64,000 nt of DNA from Streptomyces venezuelae (GCF_008642295.1 NZ_CP029190.1:4943501-5007500); one strand, 5' to 3'; counted from the first letter of the stretch, positions 14,282-24,950 are shown. A program made the numbers and translations. Notes: generated by a model not told the origin, from the sequence alone.

Positions 14282-16864
14282 TCAGGACGCCGCAGCGGCG
14301 TCCGCGGCCTGCGCCTTCAGCGCGCGCTCCACACCCGCCCGCGACTCCGACACCAGCCGCCGCAGCGCAGCGTTCGGCTCCGCCGAGGACAGCCACGCGT
14401 CCGTCGCGTCCAGCGTGGCCTGCGACACCAGCAGCGACGGGTAGAGACCCACCGCGATCTGCTGTGCGATCTCGTGGCTGCGGGTGTCCCAGATCCCCTT
14501 GACCGCCGCGAAGTACTTCTCCGCGTACGGCGCCAGCAGCTCCCGCTGGTCGGTCTGGACGAAGCCGCCGATCACCGCCTCCTGGACCGCGTTCGGCAGA
14601 TCCGCGGACTCCACCACCGAGGCCCAGGCCGCGGCCTTCGCCCCGGCCGTCGGACGCGCCGCCCGCGCGGTGGCCGCGTGCCGCTCGCCCGCCGCCGTCG
14701 CGTCCCGCTCCAGCTCCGCCGCGATCTCCGGCTCGTCGGCGCGCCCGGTCGCGGCCAGTCGCTCCAGGAAGGCCCAGCGCAGCTCGGTGTCGACCACCAG
14801 GCCGTCGACCGTCTCGGTGCCGGCCAGCAGGGCGGCGAGCAGGTCCAGCTGGGCCTCCGTGCGCGCGGTGGCCGCGAACGCCCGCGCCCACGCCAGCTGA
14901 TGGTCGCTGCCCGGCTCGGCCGCCCGCAGGTGCGACAGGGTCGCCTCGGTCCAGGTGGCCAGGCCGGTGTCCCGCCACGCCGGGTCCGCGTACAGGTCGA
15001 GGGCCAGCTTGACCTGACGGTGCAGGGACTGCACCACGCCGATGTCCGTCTCCTTGGCGATGCCCGACAGCACCAGCCCCAGGTAGTCGCGGGTGGCGAG
15101 CTCGCCGTCCCGGGTCATGTCCCAGGCCGAGGCCCAGCACAGCGCCCGCGGCAGCGAAGCCTCGAAGTCGCCCAGGTGCGCGGTCACCGCCGCCAGCGAT
15201 TCCGCGTCCAGCCGGACCTTCGCGTACGACAGGTCGTCGTCGTTGAGCAGCACCACGTCCGGACGGCGGTGGCCCACCAGCTCCGGCACCTCGGTCAGCT
15301 CGGCGGCGGCGATGTCCAGCTCCACCCGCCGCTCGCGCAGCAGCTTCCCGCTGGCGTCGTCCAGCGCGTAAGCGCCGATCGCGATCCGGTGCGGGCGCAG
15401 CACCGGCTCGCCCTTCGCGCCGGCCGGCAGGGCCGGGGCCTCCTGGCGGACCTTGAAGGAGGTGATCACCCCGTGCGCGTCCGTCTCGATCTCCGGGCGC
15501 AGGACGTTGATGCCCGCGGTCTCCAGCCACGCCTTCGACCAGGCGGCCAGGTCACGGCCGGAGGTCTCCTCCAGCGCGCCCAGCAGGTCCGACAGCCGCG
15601 TGTTCCCGAAGGCGTGCGCCTTGAAATAGGCCTGCACACCGGTGAAGAACTCGTCCATGCCGACGTAGGCGACGAGCTGCTTCAGCACCGAGGCGCCCTT
15701 GGCGTAGGTGATGCCGTCGAAGTTGACCAGGACGTCGTCCAGGTCGCGGATCTCCGCCATGATCGGGTGGGTGGACGGCAGCTGGTCCTGCCGGTACGCC
15801 CAGGTCTTCATGGAGTTGGCGAAGGTGGTCCACGAGTGCGGCCACTTCGAGTCCGGGTGGTAGGCCTGGCAGGCGATCGAGGTGTAGGTCGCGAAGGACT
15901 CGTTCAGCCAGAGGTCGTTCCACCACTCCATGGTGACCAGGTCGCCGAACCACATGTGGGCCAGCTCGTGGAGGATGGTCTCGGCCCGCACCTCGTACGC
16001 CGCGTCCGTCACCTTCGACCGGAACACGTACTGGTCGCGGATGGTCACCGCGCCCGCGTTCTCCATCGCGCCGGCGTTGAACTCCGGGACGAAGAGCTGG
16101 TCGTACTTGGCGAACGGGTAGTCGTAGGCGAACTTCTCCTGGAACCAGTCGAAGCCCTGCCGGGTGACCTCGAAGATCGCGTCCGCGTCGAGGAACTCGG
16201 CCAGCGAGGGCCGGCAGTAGATGCCGAGCGGAACGGTCTGGCCGTCCGGGCCCTCGTAGGAGCTGTGTACGGCGTGGTACGGGCCGACGATCAGCGCGGT
16301 GATGTACGTCGAGATGCGCGGGGTCGGCTCGAACACCCACAGGTTGTCGGCCGGCTTCGGCGTCGGCGAGTTGGAGATGACCGTCCAGCCCTCGGGGGCC
16401 TTTACGGTGAACTGGAAGGTCGCCTTCAGATCCGGCTGCTCGAAGGAGGCGAACACCCGGCGGGCGTCCGGCACCTCGAACTGGGTGTACAGGTAGGCCT
16501 GCTGGTCGACCGGGTCGACGAACCGGTGCAGGCCCTCGCCGGTGTTGGTGTACGCGCAGTCGGCGACCACCTTGAGCTCGTTCGGGCCGGCCGCAAGGCC
16601 CGCCAGCGCGATCCGGGAGTCCCGGAACACCGCCGCCACGTCGAGCGACGTGCCGTTCAGGACGACCTCGTGCACGGTCGGCGCGACCAGGTCGATGAAG
16701 GTCTCGGCATTCGCCTCCGCGGACTCGAAGCGGACGGTGGTCACGGAGGGGTAGGTGCCGCCCTCCTGCGCACCGCTGAGATCGAGCTCGATCTCGTACG
16801 AGTCGACGGTGAGCAGCTTCGCCCGCTGCTGAGCCTCTTCACGGGTCAGGTTCGTGCCAGGCAC
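14282..16864 (-). CDS. pepN: Aminopeptidase N (M1 zinc metallopeptidase), copy 1
   Basis: An 860-residue cytoplasmic M1 aminopeptidase that removes N-terminal residues from peptides, finishing protein turnover. The exopeptidase motif GAMEN is at 265-269 and the zinc motif HELAH at 299-303, with the third ligand Glu322 in NESFATY, exactly the spacing of the family. The C-terminal ERAP1-like helical domain occupies the last 330 residues. The start is GTG 16864 (VPGTNLTREEA) with GGAG 8 nt upstream; the frame is open further but without a ribosome site. A second pepN lies at 25026-27590 on the same strand and clearly shares its architecture (VPVPGENLSRDEA at its start). Confidence 0.95.
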   Translation of the reverse strand: MPGTNLTREEAQQRAKLLTVDSYEIELDLSGAQEGGTYPSVTTVRFESAEANAETFIDLVAPTVHEVVLNGTSLDVAAVFRDSRIALAGLAAGPNELKVVADCAYTNTGEGLHRFVDPVDQQAYLYTQFEVPDARRVFASFEQPDLKATFQFTVKAPEGWTVISNSPTPKPADNLWVFEPTPRISTYITALIVGPYHAVHSSYEGPDGQTVPLGIYCRPSLAEFLDADAIFEVTRQGFDWFQEKFAYDYPFAKYDQLFVPEFNAGAMENAGAVTIRDQYVFRSKVTDAAYEVRAETILHELAHMWFGDLVTMEWWNDLWLNESFATYTSIACQAYHPDSKWPHSWTTFANSMKTWAYRQDQLPSTHPIMAEIRDLDDVLVNFDGITYAKGASVLKQLVAYVGMDEFFTGVQAYFKAHAFGNTRLSDLLGALEETSGRDLAAWSKAWLETAGINVLRPEIETDAHGVITSFKVRQEAPALPAGAKGEPVLRPHRIAIGAYALDDASGKLLRERRVELDIAAAELTEVPELVGHRRPDVVLLNDDDLSYAKVRLDAESLAAVTAHLGDFEASLPRALCWASAWDMTRDGELATRDYLGLVLSGIAKETDIGVVQSLHRQVKLALDLYADPAWRDTGLATWTEATLSHLRAAEPGSDHQLAWARAFAATARTEAQLDLLAALLAGTETVDGLVVDTELRWAFLERLAATGRADEPEIAAELERDATAAGERHAATARAARPTAGAKAAAWASVVESADLPNAVQEAVIGGFVQTDQRELLAPYAEKYFAAVKGIWDTRSHEIAQQIAVGLYPSLLVSQATLDATDAWLSSAEPNAALRRLVSESRAGVERALKAQAADAAAAS

Positions 16865-16990
16865 GCGTTCATCTCCTTTGATGGTGACGTTGCCCCGACA
16901 TCCTTCCACGCGGGGCGCTCCACCGCGCCGGAGTAACCCACGGGCGAACGCGGCGCCCGGTTTCCCCGGCTTTGCCCGCCGGGACGCACG

Positions 16991-17025
16991 AAGGGGCGGC
17001 ACCCCTGCTCGGGGTACCGCCCCTT
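16991..17025 (-). terminator. Terminator of asd
   Basis: AAGGGGCGGCACCCC pairs with GGGGTACCGCCCCTT, one mismatch in 15, 5-nt loop, 18 bp past the asd stop. Confidence 0.75.
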
Positions 17026-17042
17026 CCGGGACCCGGGGCGGG

Positions 17043-18245
<1,203 letters not shown>

Positions 18246-21200
18246 TTACGGGGTGACCTTCTCGATCTGGACGCTGCCGGTGCCGGCGGCGGTGCCGCGG
18301 GCGTTGAGCAGCTGGACCTGGCCGAAGAACTGACGGCCCTCGGGGGCCGCGCTGTTCACCAGGACATTGGCCGAGACCGGCGCGGTGGCGCCGTTGCCGA
18401 GGTTCACCGTGGCGGCCTCGTCGACCTGGACGGAGCCCAGGGCGGCCGAGAAGAACACGTCGCGGTAGTCGTACGTGGTGGTGCCGGCCGGGATCGCGTA
18501 GCCGATGACCTCGATGGTGTAGGTGCCGGCGGCCGGGTTGGCCAGGCTGACCGACTCCTCGGAGTCGCCGTCCGCGGAGGAGCCGACCTTCACGCCGTCC
18601 TTGTAGACGTCGAGGTCCAGGTCGGCGGCGGCGTCGGAGACGTTGCCGATGGCGATGTCCAGCCGGGAGACGCCCTCACCGATGGTGACGGTGCTGGTCT
18701 GGGTCTCGTGCTCGGAGATGGTCGGCTTGGCCACCTTCGCGGAGCCCAGCGCGCCGCCCTTGAGCTTGCCGCCGGTGATGCCGGCGAAGTCGTTCTTGAC
18801 GGTCCACTGGACCGGCGCCGGGGTGCCCTGCTTCACCTCGGGCAGCACCTTGACCGCGGGGTCGAAGGCAGTGCCGAGGACGGCCACGTCCAGCTTGAAC
18901 GGGTTGTCGAGCAGCGGCGAGGTACGCCGGGCCTCGACCTCGATCTCCCAGACGCCCGGCTGCGGGTCGGTGTACGACCGCAGGTCGGGACGGCAGGTGT
19001 TGGCCGGGTTGTTGTAGTTCGGGTAGCAGTTGACCGTGGAGGTCGGGTCCACCGGCACACCGTAGGGGTGGATCGCGATGAACCGGGTCTGGCTGTCCGC
19101 GGCCAGGCCGCTCATCGCGATCTCGAGGGACTTGGCGCCCTGCGGGACCGTGACGAAGTACGAGATGTGGCTGTTGCGCTGCACCGAGGAGCCGTGCGAG
19201 AAGCCGTACCCGGGCTTGGCCAGCGGAGCCGAGGCCACGACGGTGGCCAGGATCTGCTTGTCGATGCCCTCGGTGGTCTCGTCGTCCAGCTGCAGGATGC
19301 TGCTGTGCACGCCGGCCGAGCCGGCCTTGGCCTCGACCTTGATGGTGACGGGCTTGTTCAGCGGCAGGGTGACGTAGTCGTAGCCGCCGATGACCTTGAA
19401 GGTGCCGTCGTTGTGGCGCCAGCTCAGGTTGTGCCGGGTGCCGTACTTCACGCCGGTGGTGCGGGTGACGACGACGTCGTAGACCTTCTTCTGGTTGACC
19501 TTGAGGCCGCCCTCGCGGTCGTACAGGCCGGCGCCGAAGCCCGGGGTCTTCAGGAACTGGTCGATCGCGGTGTCGACCGGGGCCTTGACGGTGAACTCGT
19601 TGGCCTTGGCACCGCGCTGCACGGACTCCCAGGCCGCCGGGATGTCGATCAGACCGGAGCCCTGGGCGTGCGCCGGGACGCCGTCGATCTTCTTGGCGGA
19701 GCTGGTGAGCGCCGTGCGCAGGGCGGCCGGCGTGAGCGCGACCTTCTGCTGCTTGGCGGCCGAGATCAGCAGGGCGCTGGCGCCCGCCGCCTGCGGCGAG
19801 GCCATCGAGGTGCCCTGGAGCATGCCGTAGCCGGCCGGCAGCGCGTACCCGGCCTCGGCGACCGGCTGGCCGGGCACCCAGGTCTGGATCGTGTTGATCG
19901 AGGCACCGGGGGCGCTGATGGTCGGGGTGAACCCGCCGTCCTCACGCGGACCGCGCGAGGAGAAGTTGAACATGTTGTACTTCTTCGCCACCGCGGAGCC
20001 GTAGTTGGCGGCCCAGGTCTCCTTGGAGACCGCGGCACCCACGCTGATGACCTTGTCGGCCAGCGAGGGGTCGCCGATGGTGTTCAGGCCCGGGCCCGAG
20101 TTGCCGGCCGAGATGACCAGCTGGACGCCGTAGGTGTCGATCAGCCGGCCGTAGAGCTCGGCCCGCGCGTTGTTGCCGTCGTTGAGGGCCGGCAGACCGC
20201 CGATGGACATGTTGACGATGTCCACGCCGCGGTTGGCCACCAGGTCGATCATGCCCTCGGTCAGCGCCACGTTGGTGCAGCCGCCGGACCAGGAGCAGGC
20301 GCGCGAGGAGACCAGCTTGGCGCCGGGGGCGGCGCCGTTCATCTTGCCGCCGAACAGGCTGTTGGCGGCGGTGATGCCGGCCACGTGGGTGCCGTGCTCG
20401 GACTCGATGATGCCGATGTTGACGAAGTCGGCCTTCTTGCCGACCCAGTCCCCGCCCAGCGGGTCCATCGGGACGTCCTTGCGGATCTGGATCACGAAGG
20501 GGATCCGGTCCGCGACCTCGGTCGCCGGGTTCTCGGTGCCGAAGTAGCCGATCTGGTAGCCGTCCTTGTACGGCTTCATCGGCTCGTTGTTGGTGAAGTC
20601 GCCGTCCTGGTCGGTGTCGACGCGGACGGTGCCGGCGGCGGCGTCGTAGAGCATGCCGAACCGGTCGGTGGTGTCCCCGTCCCGGTTGACATCGCCCTTC
20701 ATGTCACCGGTGGCGGTGATCGACTCGCTGAACCGGCTCCACTGGAAGCTGCCCTCGGGAGCCTTCCAGCTCTGGCCGCCCGCGGTGAAGGTGCCGCCCG
20801 CGGCGGTGACCGGGGTGATCTGGGCGCGCCAGGTGCCGTCCGAGTCGGTGATCGGGTCGGTGGCCGTCACCCAGTCGACGATCTTGCGCTCGCCGGTGGT
20901 GGTCTGCTGGAGGGCCGGGTGGCCGAGGTCGACGCCCGAGTCCAGGATGCCGATGGTCACGCCGCGGCCGTCGGCCTGCGGGTTCTTCTTCACGAACTCC
21001 ACGGCACCCGTCTCGTGGGACGGGTTGTACGGGTTCTTCGCCGGGGTGTCCTTGCCGGGCGCCGGGTAGGCCTCGGCGGTGCGCTTGGCGGTGCCCGCCG
21101 CGCGGTCGGCCTCGGGGCGCGGGTCCGGGAGCTGGATCTCGTGCCGCAGGTCGATCGCGTGGACGGAGGACAGCTTGGCGGCGGCCTTGAGCGCGGCCTC

Positions 21201-21566
21201 CGCCTTGTCCGTCGGCAGGGTGGCGCGGACGTAGCCGATCTTGTCGTACGTCTGGCCCACCGAGCCGCCCTGGACGGCGTCGAGCTGCTGGGCGACCTGC
21301 TTGGTCTCGCCGGGGGCGGTGGCGACCATCACGGTGACGGTCTTCTCGCCCTTGTCCTGGGCTTCCTGGAGGAGTTCGGCATCGGCCGAACCGAGCTTCT
21401 GCTCGGCGGACTTGACCGGAGCGGTCGTCCACGGGTCATCGGCACTGCCCGCAGCGAAGGCGGGCACGGCGCCGGCGGCCACGAGGGCGGCCACCAGACC
21501 GGCCGCGGCGGCGACGCGGGCGGTGCGTCTGGCGCCGGGTATGGAGCCGGGGGATTCGAGGGTCAT
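18246..21566 (-). CDS. Large secreted S8-family serine protease (subtilase)
   Basis: A 1106-residue exported subtilisin. A signal peptide (about 1-38, ending AVPAFAAGS) and a pro-region to about residue 165 precede the catalytic domain: Asp209 (GILDSGVDLGHP), His391 (ESEHGTHVAG) and Ser587 (QGTSMASP). The gap of 180 residues between Asp and His is far longer than in subtilisin and includes an insert with Asp-rich DQDGDFTNNEP and NRDGDTTD segments that look Ca-binding. About 500 residues of beta-rich C-terminal domains follow (two pre-peptidase-like repeats near 870 and 1000). ATG 21566 (MTLESPG) is preferred, with AGGG upstream; ATG 21572 is an equal-frame alternative. It likely digests extracellular protein. 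Confidence 0.93.
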   Translation of the reverse strand: MTLESPGSIPGARRTARVAAAAGLVAALVAAGAVPAFAAGSADDPWTTAPVKSAEQKLGSADAELLQEAQDKGEKTVTVMVATAPGETKQVAQQLDAVQGGSVGQTYDKIGYVRATLPTDKAEAALKAAAKLSSVHAIDLRHEIQLPDPRPEADRAAGTAKRTAEAYPAPGKDTPAKNPYNPSHETGAVEFVKKNPQADGRGVTIGILDSGVDLGHPALQQTTTGERKIVDWVTATDPITDSDGTWRAQITPVTAAGGTFTAGGQSWKAPEGSFQWSRFSESITATGDMKGDVNRDGDTTDRFGMLYDAAAGTVRVDTDQDGDFTNNEPMKPYKDGYQIGYFGTENPATEVADRIPFVIQIRKDVPMDPLGGDWVGKKADFVNIGIIESEHGTHVAGITAANSLFGGKMNGAAPGAKLVSSRACSWSGGCTNVALTEGMIDLVANRGVDIVNMSIGGLPALNDGNNARAELYGRLIDTYGVQLVISAGNSGPGLNTIGDPSLADKVISVGAAVSKETWAANYGSAVAKKYNMFNFSSRGPREDGGFTPTISAPGASINTIQTWVPGQPVAEAGYALPAGYGMLQGTSMASPQAAGASALLISAAKQQKVALTPAALRTALTSSAKKIDGVPAHAQGSGLIDIPAAWESVQRGAKANEFTVKAPVDTAIDQFLKTPGFGAGLYDREGGLKVNQKKVYDVVVTRTTGVKYGTRHNLSWRHNDGTFKVIGGYDYVTLPLNKPVTIKVEAKAGSAGVHSSILQLDDETTEGIDKQILATVVASAPLAKPGYGFSHGSSVQRNSHISYFVTVPQGAKSLEIAMSGLAADSQTRFIAIHPYGVPVDPTSTVNCYPNYNNPANTCRPDLRSYTDPQPGVWEIEVEARRTSPLLDNPFKLDVAVLGTAFDPAVKVLPEVKQGTPAPVQWTVKNDFAGITGGKLKGGALGSAKVAKPTISEHETQTSTVTIGEGVSRLDIAIGNVSDAAADLDLDVYKDGVKVGSSADGDSEESVSLANPAAGTYTIEVIGYAIPAGTTTYDYRDVFFSAALGSVQVDEAATVNLGNGATAPVSANVLVNSAAPEGRQFFGQVQLLNARGTAAGTGSVQIEKVTP

Positions 21567-21828
21567 CAGCATCCCTGGTATGTGAAAGATACGGTCCGGA
21601 TTTCGGTGCCGGATGACCGGTCAGCTTTGCGCAATTGACAGCTGCGTGGGGAGAGTTGCCGGATAACGAGTGGGGACATGGCGGACTCTCGCCAGTGCGC
21701 GGGATGTGCCAGGGCGGCCGTACCGGGTCATACCCGTACGAGACTTGGGTGCCGACGAGCCGATTTATCGACTCTTTGATGTCCGGGGCGGGGCGATCGC
21801 CGACCGGGGTGTGACAGTTTCCGTGCGA

Positions 21829-22389
21829 TCAGCGCTCGCGCGTGCGCGCGTAGTGCCGCGAGGCCTTGGCCCGGTTGCCGCAGGCGGCCATCGAGCACCA
21901 GCGCCGGGTGCCGTTGCGCGAGACGTCGTGGAAGTGCAGGACGCAGCCCTCCCCGGCGCACCGGCGGATCCGGTCCGGGGCGGCGGCCAGCAGGCCGAGA
22001 TAGTCCCGGGCCGCGGTCCAGGCCGGCCCCCAGGACGGATCGCCGAACTCGGCCCGCTCGCCCTGGCCTTCCCCGGTCAGGGTGAGCCGGATCCGGCCGT
22101 GCTCCAGGACGCCGTCGACCAGGGCGCGGGCCCCGGGATCGGCCGGATCGGCGACGGCGCGGGCGATCGCCTCGCGGGCGGTCAGCAGGTGGACGAGCGT
22201 GGCCGCGTCGGCGCGGAACCGGTCCGCCAGCCCGTTGGCCCGCAGCCAGACGGCCAGCCCCGCCACCCGGCTCAGTCCGGCCGCGCCCGCGAAGAGGTCC
22301 TGCGCCTCGCCGTCCGCCATCCAGCGGGTGTTCAGCAGGTCCAGCGCCACCGGCTCTCCGGTCAGCGGGCGGGGGTCGGTCGCCGTCAT
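21829..22389 (-). CDS. CGNR zinc-finger protein (stress-induced transcription factor-like)
   Basis: A 186-residue protein with an N-terminal ABATE-type alpha-helical domain (VALDLLNTRWMADGEAQDL) and a C-terminal CGNR zinc finger: CAGEGCVLHFHDVSRNGTRRWCSMAACGNRAKASRHYAR, that is CxxxxC...CxxxxCGNR. Such proteins are thought to be DNA-binding regulators responding to small molecules. The gene is divergent from the glyoxalase/PPOX pair; the 115-bp gap holds a promoter and a palindrome, so it probably controls that pair. No gene is visible in the 262 bp between it and the protease start. Confidence 0.88.
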   Translation of the reverse strand: MTATDPRPLTGEPVALDLLNTRWMADGEAQDLFAGAAGLSRVAGLAVWLRANGLADRFRADAATLVHLLTAREAIARAVADPADPGARALVDGVLEHGRIRLTLTGEGQGERAEFGDPSWGPAWTAARDYLGLLAAAPDRIRRCAGEGCVLHFHDVSRNGTRRWCSMAACGNRAKASRHYARTRER

Positions 22390-22435
22390 CGTGCTGCCTC
22401 CGTTGCGTGCTAACCCCTCAAGACTACGTGACCGG

Positions 22436-22464
22436 TTGACGGTGATCTCTCTAACCTTTAACGT
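22436..22464 (+). promoter_or_regulatory. Strong promoter of the VOC-PPOX operon
   Basis: TTGACG (22436-22441), 17-bp spacer, TAACGT (22459-22464): close to the consensus of the housekeeping sigma factor, one of the best promoters in the window. Confidence 0.65.
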
Positions 22465-22480
22465 TGATTTAGAAGGTTAG
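22451..22480. promoter_or_regulatory. Candidate operator over the -10 box
   Basis: CTAACCTT (22451-22458) and AAGGTTAG (22473-22480) form a perfect 8-bp inverted repeat with 14 bp between, enclosing the -10 box. The CGNR protein encoded divergently is the obvious candidate binder, by position only. Confidence 0.5.
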
Positions 22481-22504
22481 CCAGTCAAGGGAGAGGCGCA
22501 CACC

Positions 22505-22951
22505 ATGACCACGCTCCGCACCGGCCATGTCGGCCTGAACGTCACCGATCTCGCCCGGTCGACCGGCTTCTACCGGGACACCCTCGGCTACGACCTGCTG
22601 GCCGAGGGCAAGGAGGAGGGCCGCCGGTTCGCACTCCTCGGCCACGGCGGCGAGCTCTCCCTCACCCTGTGGGAACAGGCGGACGGCGCCTTCGCCCCCG
22701 CCGCCGCGGGGCTGCACCACCTGGCGCTGACGGCAGCGGACCTCGAGGAGGTCCGCGCATACGAGGTCAGGCTGCGCGCCCTCGGCGTCGACTTTGCGTA
22801 CGACGGGATCGTCGCCCACGGCGAGGGAGCCGCCTCCGGCGGCATCTTCTTCCACGACCCCGACGGCATCCGGCTGGAAATCTCCGTCCCGACCGGAGCC
22901 GAAGGCGCCCCGGCACCCGTCGCCGCGGCTCCCACCTGCGGGTTCTTCTAG
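22505..22951 (+). CDS. VOC-family (glyoxalase/dioxygenase fold) protein
   Basis: A 148-residue vicinal-oxygen-chelate protein built of two beta-alpha-beta-beta-beta units: GHVGLNVTDLARSTGFYRDTLGYDLL is the first and GLHHLALTAADLEEVRAYEVRLRALG the second, closing with GGIFFHDPDGIRLEI, where the Glu would be the last metal ligand. His8, His81-region and Glu give a possible metal site. Family members act in methylglyoxal detoxification, ring cleavage or drug sequestration; the reaction here is not known. GGGAGAGG precedes the ATG. The stop TAG overlaps the GTG of the next gene, so the two are translationally coupled. Confidence 0.9.
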   Translation: MTTLRTGHVGLNVTDLARSTGFYRDTLGYDLLAEGKEEGRRFALLGHGGELSLTLWEQADGAFAPAAAGLHHLALTAADLEEVRAYEVRLRALGVDFAYDGIVAHGEGAASGGIFFHDPDGIRLEISVPTGAEGAPAPVAAAPTCGFF

Positions 22952-23862
22952 TGAACGGGACGATCGCGGCCTACCACCCCGGCACCCGCGCGGTGCAGGA
23001 CCGGGTCGGCGTCCGGGAGCTCGCCGATCACGTCGGCCGCTCCATCGGCACGGACATCCGGGAGGTCGCGGCTGCCTTCCTGACCCGGCAGCCCTTCCTG
23101 GTGATCGGCGCGGCCGACCCGGAGGGCCTGGTCTGGGCCTCAGTGGTGGACGGAGCACCCGGGTTCCTCCGGGCCGTCGGCCCCCGCCGGATGGGGGTCG
23201 CGGGCCGCGTCCCGGACGGCGACCCGCTGGCCGGTGCGCTCACGGTTCCCGGGCTGCCCGTGGGCACCATCGTCCTCGACCCGCGGACCCGGCGCCGGAT
23301 GCGGCTCAACGGCACGCTTGCGGCGCCTGCTCCCGGCGGTTTCGCCGTCCGCGCAGAACAGGTATTCGCCAACTGCCCCAAGTACCTGCAGAAACGGCAG
23401 CCGCTGGATGCGGTCGAGGAAGGACGCGGGGGCGTGCGCCACGGGGGTGCGCTCGCCCCCGGCCAGATACGGGCCATCCGGGCCGCGGACACCTTCTTCA
23501 TCGCGACCACCGCCGAGGACGGGGTCGACGCCGGCCACCGGGGCGGGAACCCGGGGTTCGTTCAGGTGCGGTCCGCACACGAACTGGCCTGGCCGGACTA
23601 CCCGGGGAACGGGATGTTCCTCACCCTGGGCAACCTGGCCGCCGATCCACGGGCCGGACTGCTCTTCCCGGACTGGGAGACCGGGGCGGTGCTCCAGCTC
23701 AGCGGCCGGGCCCGGACCGAGTTCGGGACGGACGGGCAGCGGACCGTGGTCTTCACGGTCGAGTCGGTGGTCGAGAGCCTCAGGGCCGGGCGGTTGCGCT
23801 GGAGCGCCCCCGAATACTCCCCGGCGAATCCGCCGGTTCACCGGGGGAGTACGACGAGATAG
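22951..23862 (+). CDS. Pyridoxamine 5'-phosphate oxidase-family flavoprotein
   Basis: A 303-residue split-barrel FMN-binding protein. The N-terminal half has TRQPFLVIGAADPEGLVWASVVDGAPGF, the beta-barrel entry typical of PPOX-like proteins; the second half repeats the pattern (ADTFFIATTAEDGVDAGHRGGNPGFVQV) and ends in a ferredoxin-reductase-like strand. FANCPKYLQKR is a conserved signature of this subfamily. The GTG overlaps the previous stop (TAGTG), so both come from one operon. The likely activity is an FMN- or F420-linked redox reaction on a small molecule. The 3' end overlaps the convergent gene by 25 bp. Confidence 0.88.
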   Translation: MNGTIAAYHPGTRAVQDRVGVRELADHVGRSIGTDIREVAAAFLTRQPFLVIGAADPEGLVWASVVDGAPGFLRAVGPRRMGVAGRVPDGDPLAGALTVPGLPVGTIVLDPRTRRRMRLNGTLAAPAPGGFAVRAEQVFANCPKYLQKRQPLDAVEEGRGGVRHGGALAPGQIRAIRAADTFFIATTAEDGVDAGHRGGNPGFVQVRSAHELAWPDYPGNGMFLTLGNLAADPRAGLLFPDWETGAVLQLSGRARTEFGTDGQRTVVFTVESVVESLRAGRLRWSAPEYSPANPPVHRGSTTR

Positions 23863-24803
23863 CCCGCCGGGTCGCGGTCGCCGGACGCCGTCAGTGCCGT
23901 CCGGACGACCGCGGCCTGCTGCTCGGCATGGTCGCGCAGCTTGCGCGGGGTGATGTGGATGACCGTCACCCCGAGCCGCTCCAGGGCCTCCCGCTTGCGG
24001 GCGTACTCCGACCACTGCTCGTCCTCGCCCTGCCGGGGGGCCCGGGTGTCCAGCTCGACGGCGACCGCGAAATCGGGCCAGTACGCGTCCACACCGCCCA
24101 GGTGCGGGCCGCCCGGCACCCGCAAGTCCACGTTCCAGACCGGCTCCGGGAGCCGGTACCTGCGCACCATGTCGTACAGCCGGTCCTCGGCGATGCCCCG
24201 GCCCTCGGCGAGCAGCGACTCCACGGCGTCCACCACATGCGCGCGGTTCAGCAGCCGGGCCACCGTCAGCTCGCGGACCAGCGCGGCCGGCTCGCAGTGC
24301 CCGCCGCGGACGGCCTCGCTGAGCAGCCGGCGGACCGTACCGGCATCCGACAGCTGGGCGACGGCGTCGGCCACCGCCCGGGCCACCGGGGCGACCGGCA
24401 GACCGGTCACCTCGTTCGGCCGCGGCGGGGTCTGCGCCCGCACCAGCCGGGCACAGCCCGCCGACCGGAGCCGCCGGGTGCTCGGCACCAGGACGTCGAT
24501 GTGCTGGAGGGCCAGCAGCGGGGGAGCGGAGCTGAACCGGTACAGCGCCAGGGCGGCGAGCCCGGTGATCATCGCCTCCCCGCCCCGCCGCCCGGCGTAC
24601 AGCAGGACCGCGTGCAGCCGCTCCTCGCTGGTGGCCGGACCCGCGTGCAGGAGGAACACCCCGGGCAGGATCTGCTGCCAGGGGCGCTCCGCGGCGTCGG
24701 CGGCGGTGACGCCGTGCTCGCGCAGCTGCGCGAGGGTCAGGACGCGGGGACGGCCACCGGTGCCGGCGAGGTGGCGGAGGGGGAGGGGGGTGTTGTGGTT
24801 CAT
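23838..24803 (-). CDS. Conserved hypothetical protein, AbiEi/DUF559-like
   Basis: A 321-residue protein. The N-terminus (LTLAQLREHGVTAADAAERPWQQILPGVFLLHAG) looks like the winged-helix start of AbiEi-type antitoxin domains. The C-terminal 100 residues (GVDAYWPDFAVAVELDTRAP...EYARKREALERLGVTVIHIT) resemble the Vsr/DUF559 nuclease-like fold, with the D...E.D pattern of a PD-(D/E)xK site. Paralogous proteins of this layout are common in Streptomyces, Nocardia and Mycobacterium chromosomes without a toxin partner, and none is seen here. ATG 24803 is chosen; an upstream in-frame start would cross into the promoter region. The 3' end overlaps the PPOX gene by 25 bp, tail to tail. Confidence 0.75.
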   Translation of the reverse strand: MNHNTPLPLRHLAGTGGRPRVLTLAQLREHGVTAADAAERPWQQILPGVFLLHAGPATSEERLHAVLLYAGRRGGEAMITGLAALALYRFSSAPPLLALQHIDVLVPSTRRLRSAGCARLVRAQTPPRPNEVTGLPVAPVARAVADAVAQLSDAGTVRRLLSEAVRGGHCEPAALVRELTVARLLNRAHVVDAVESLLAEGRGIAEDRLYDMVRRYRLPEPVWNVDLRVPGGPHLGGVDAYWPDFAVAVELDTRAPRQGEDEQWSEYARKREALERLGVTVIHITPRKLRDHAEQQAAVVRTALTASGDRDPAGYLVVLPR

Positions 24804-24950
24804 GCGGCTGGGATTCCCGGCCGGTGCGGGTCCGCTAACCCGTGTTACACGCCTGTCGTCAAAACGGGACAAGCCGGAGCTAAAGTACGGACGTTCGACT
24901 GCCGAGTAGGCGCAGCCCCACGCAGCCCCCGCGCAGCCTCTGACAACGGA

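Noticed and set aside
12666..14444. 592-codon frame over the second EamA and LysR genes
   Set aside because: Arg/Pro/Gly-rich shadow of real genes, running into the inverted repeat.
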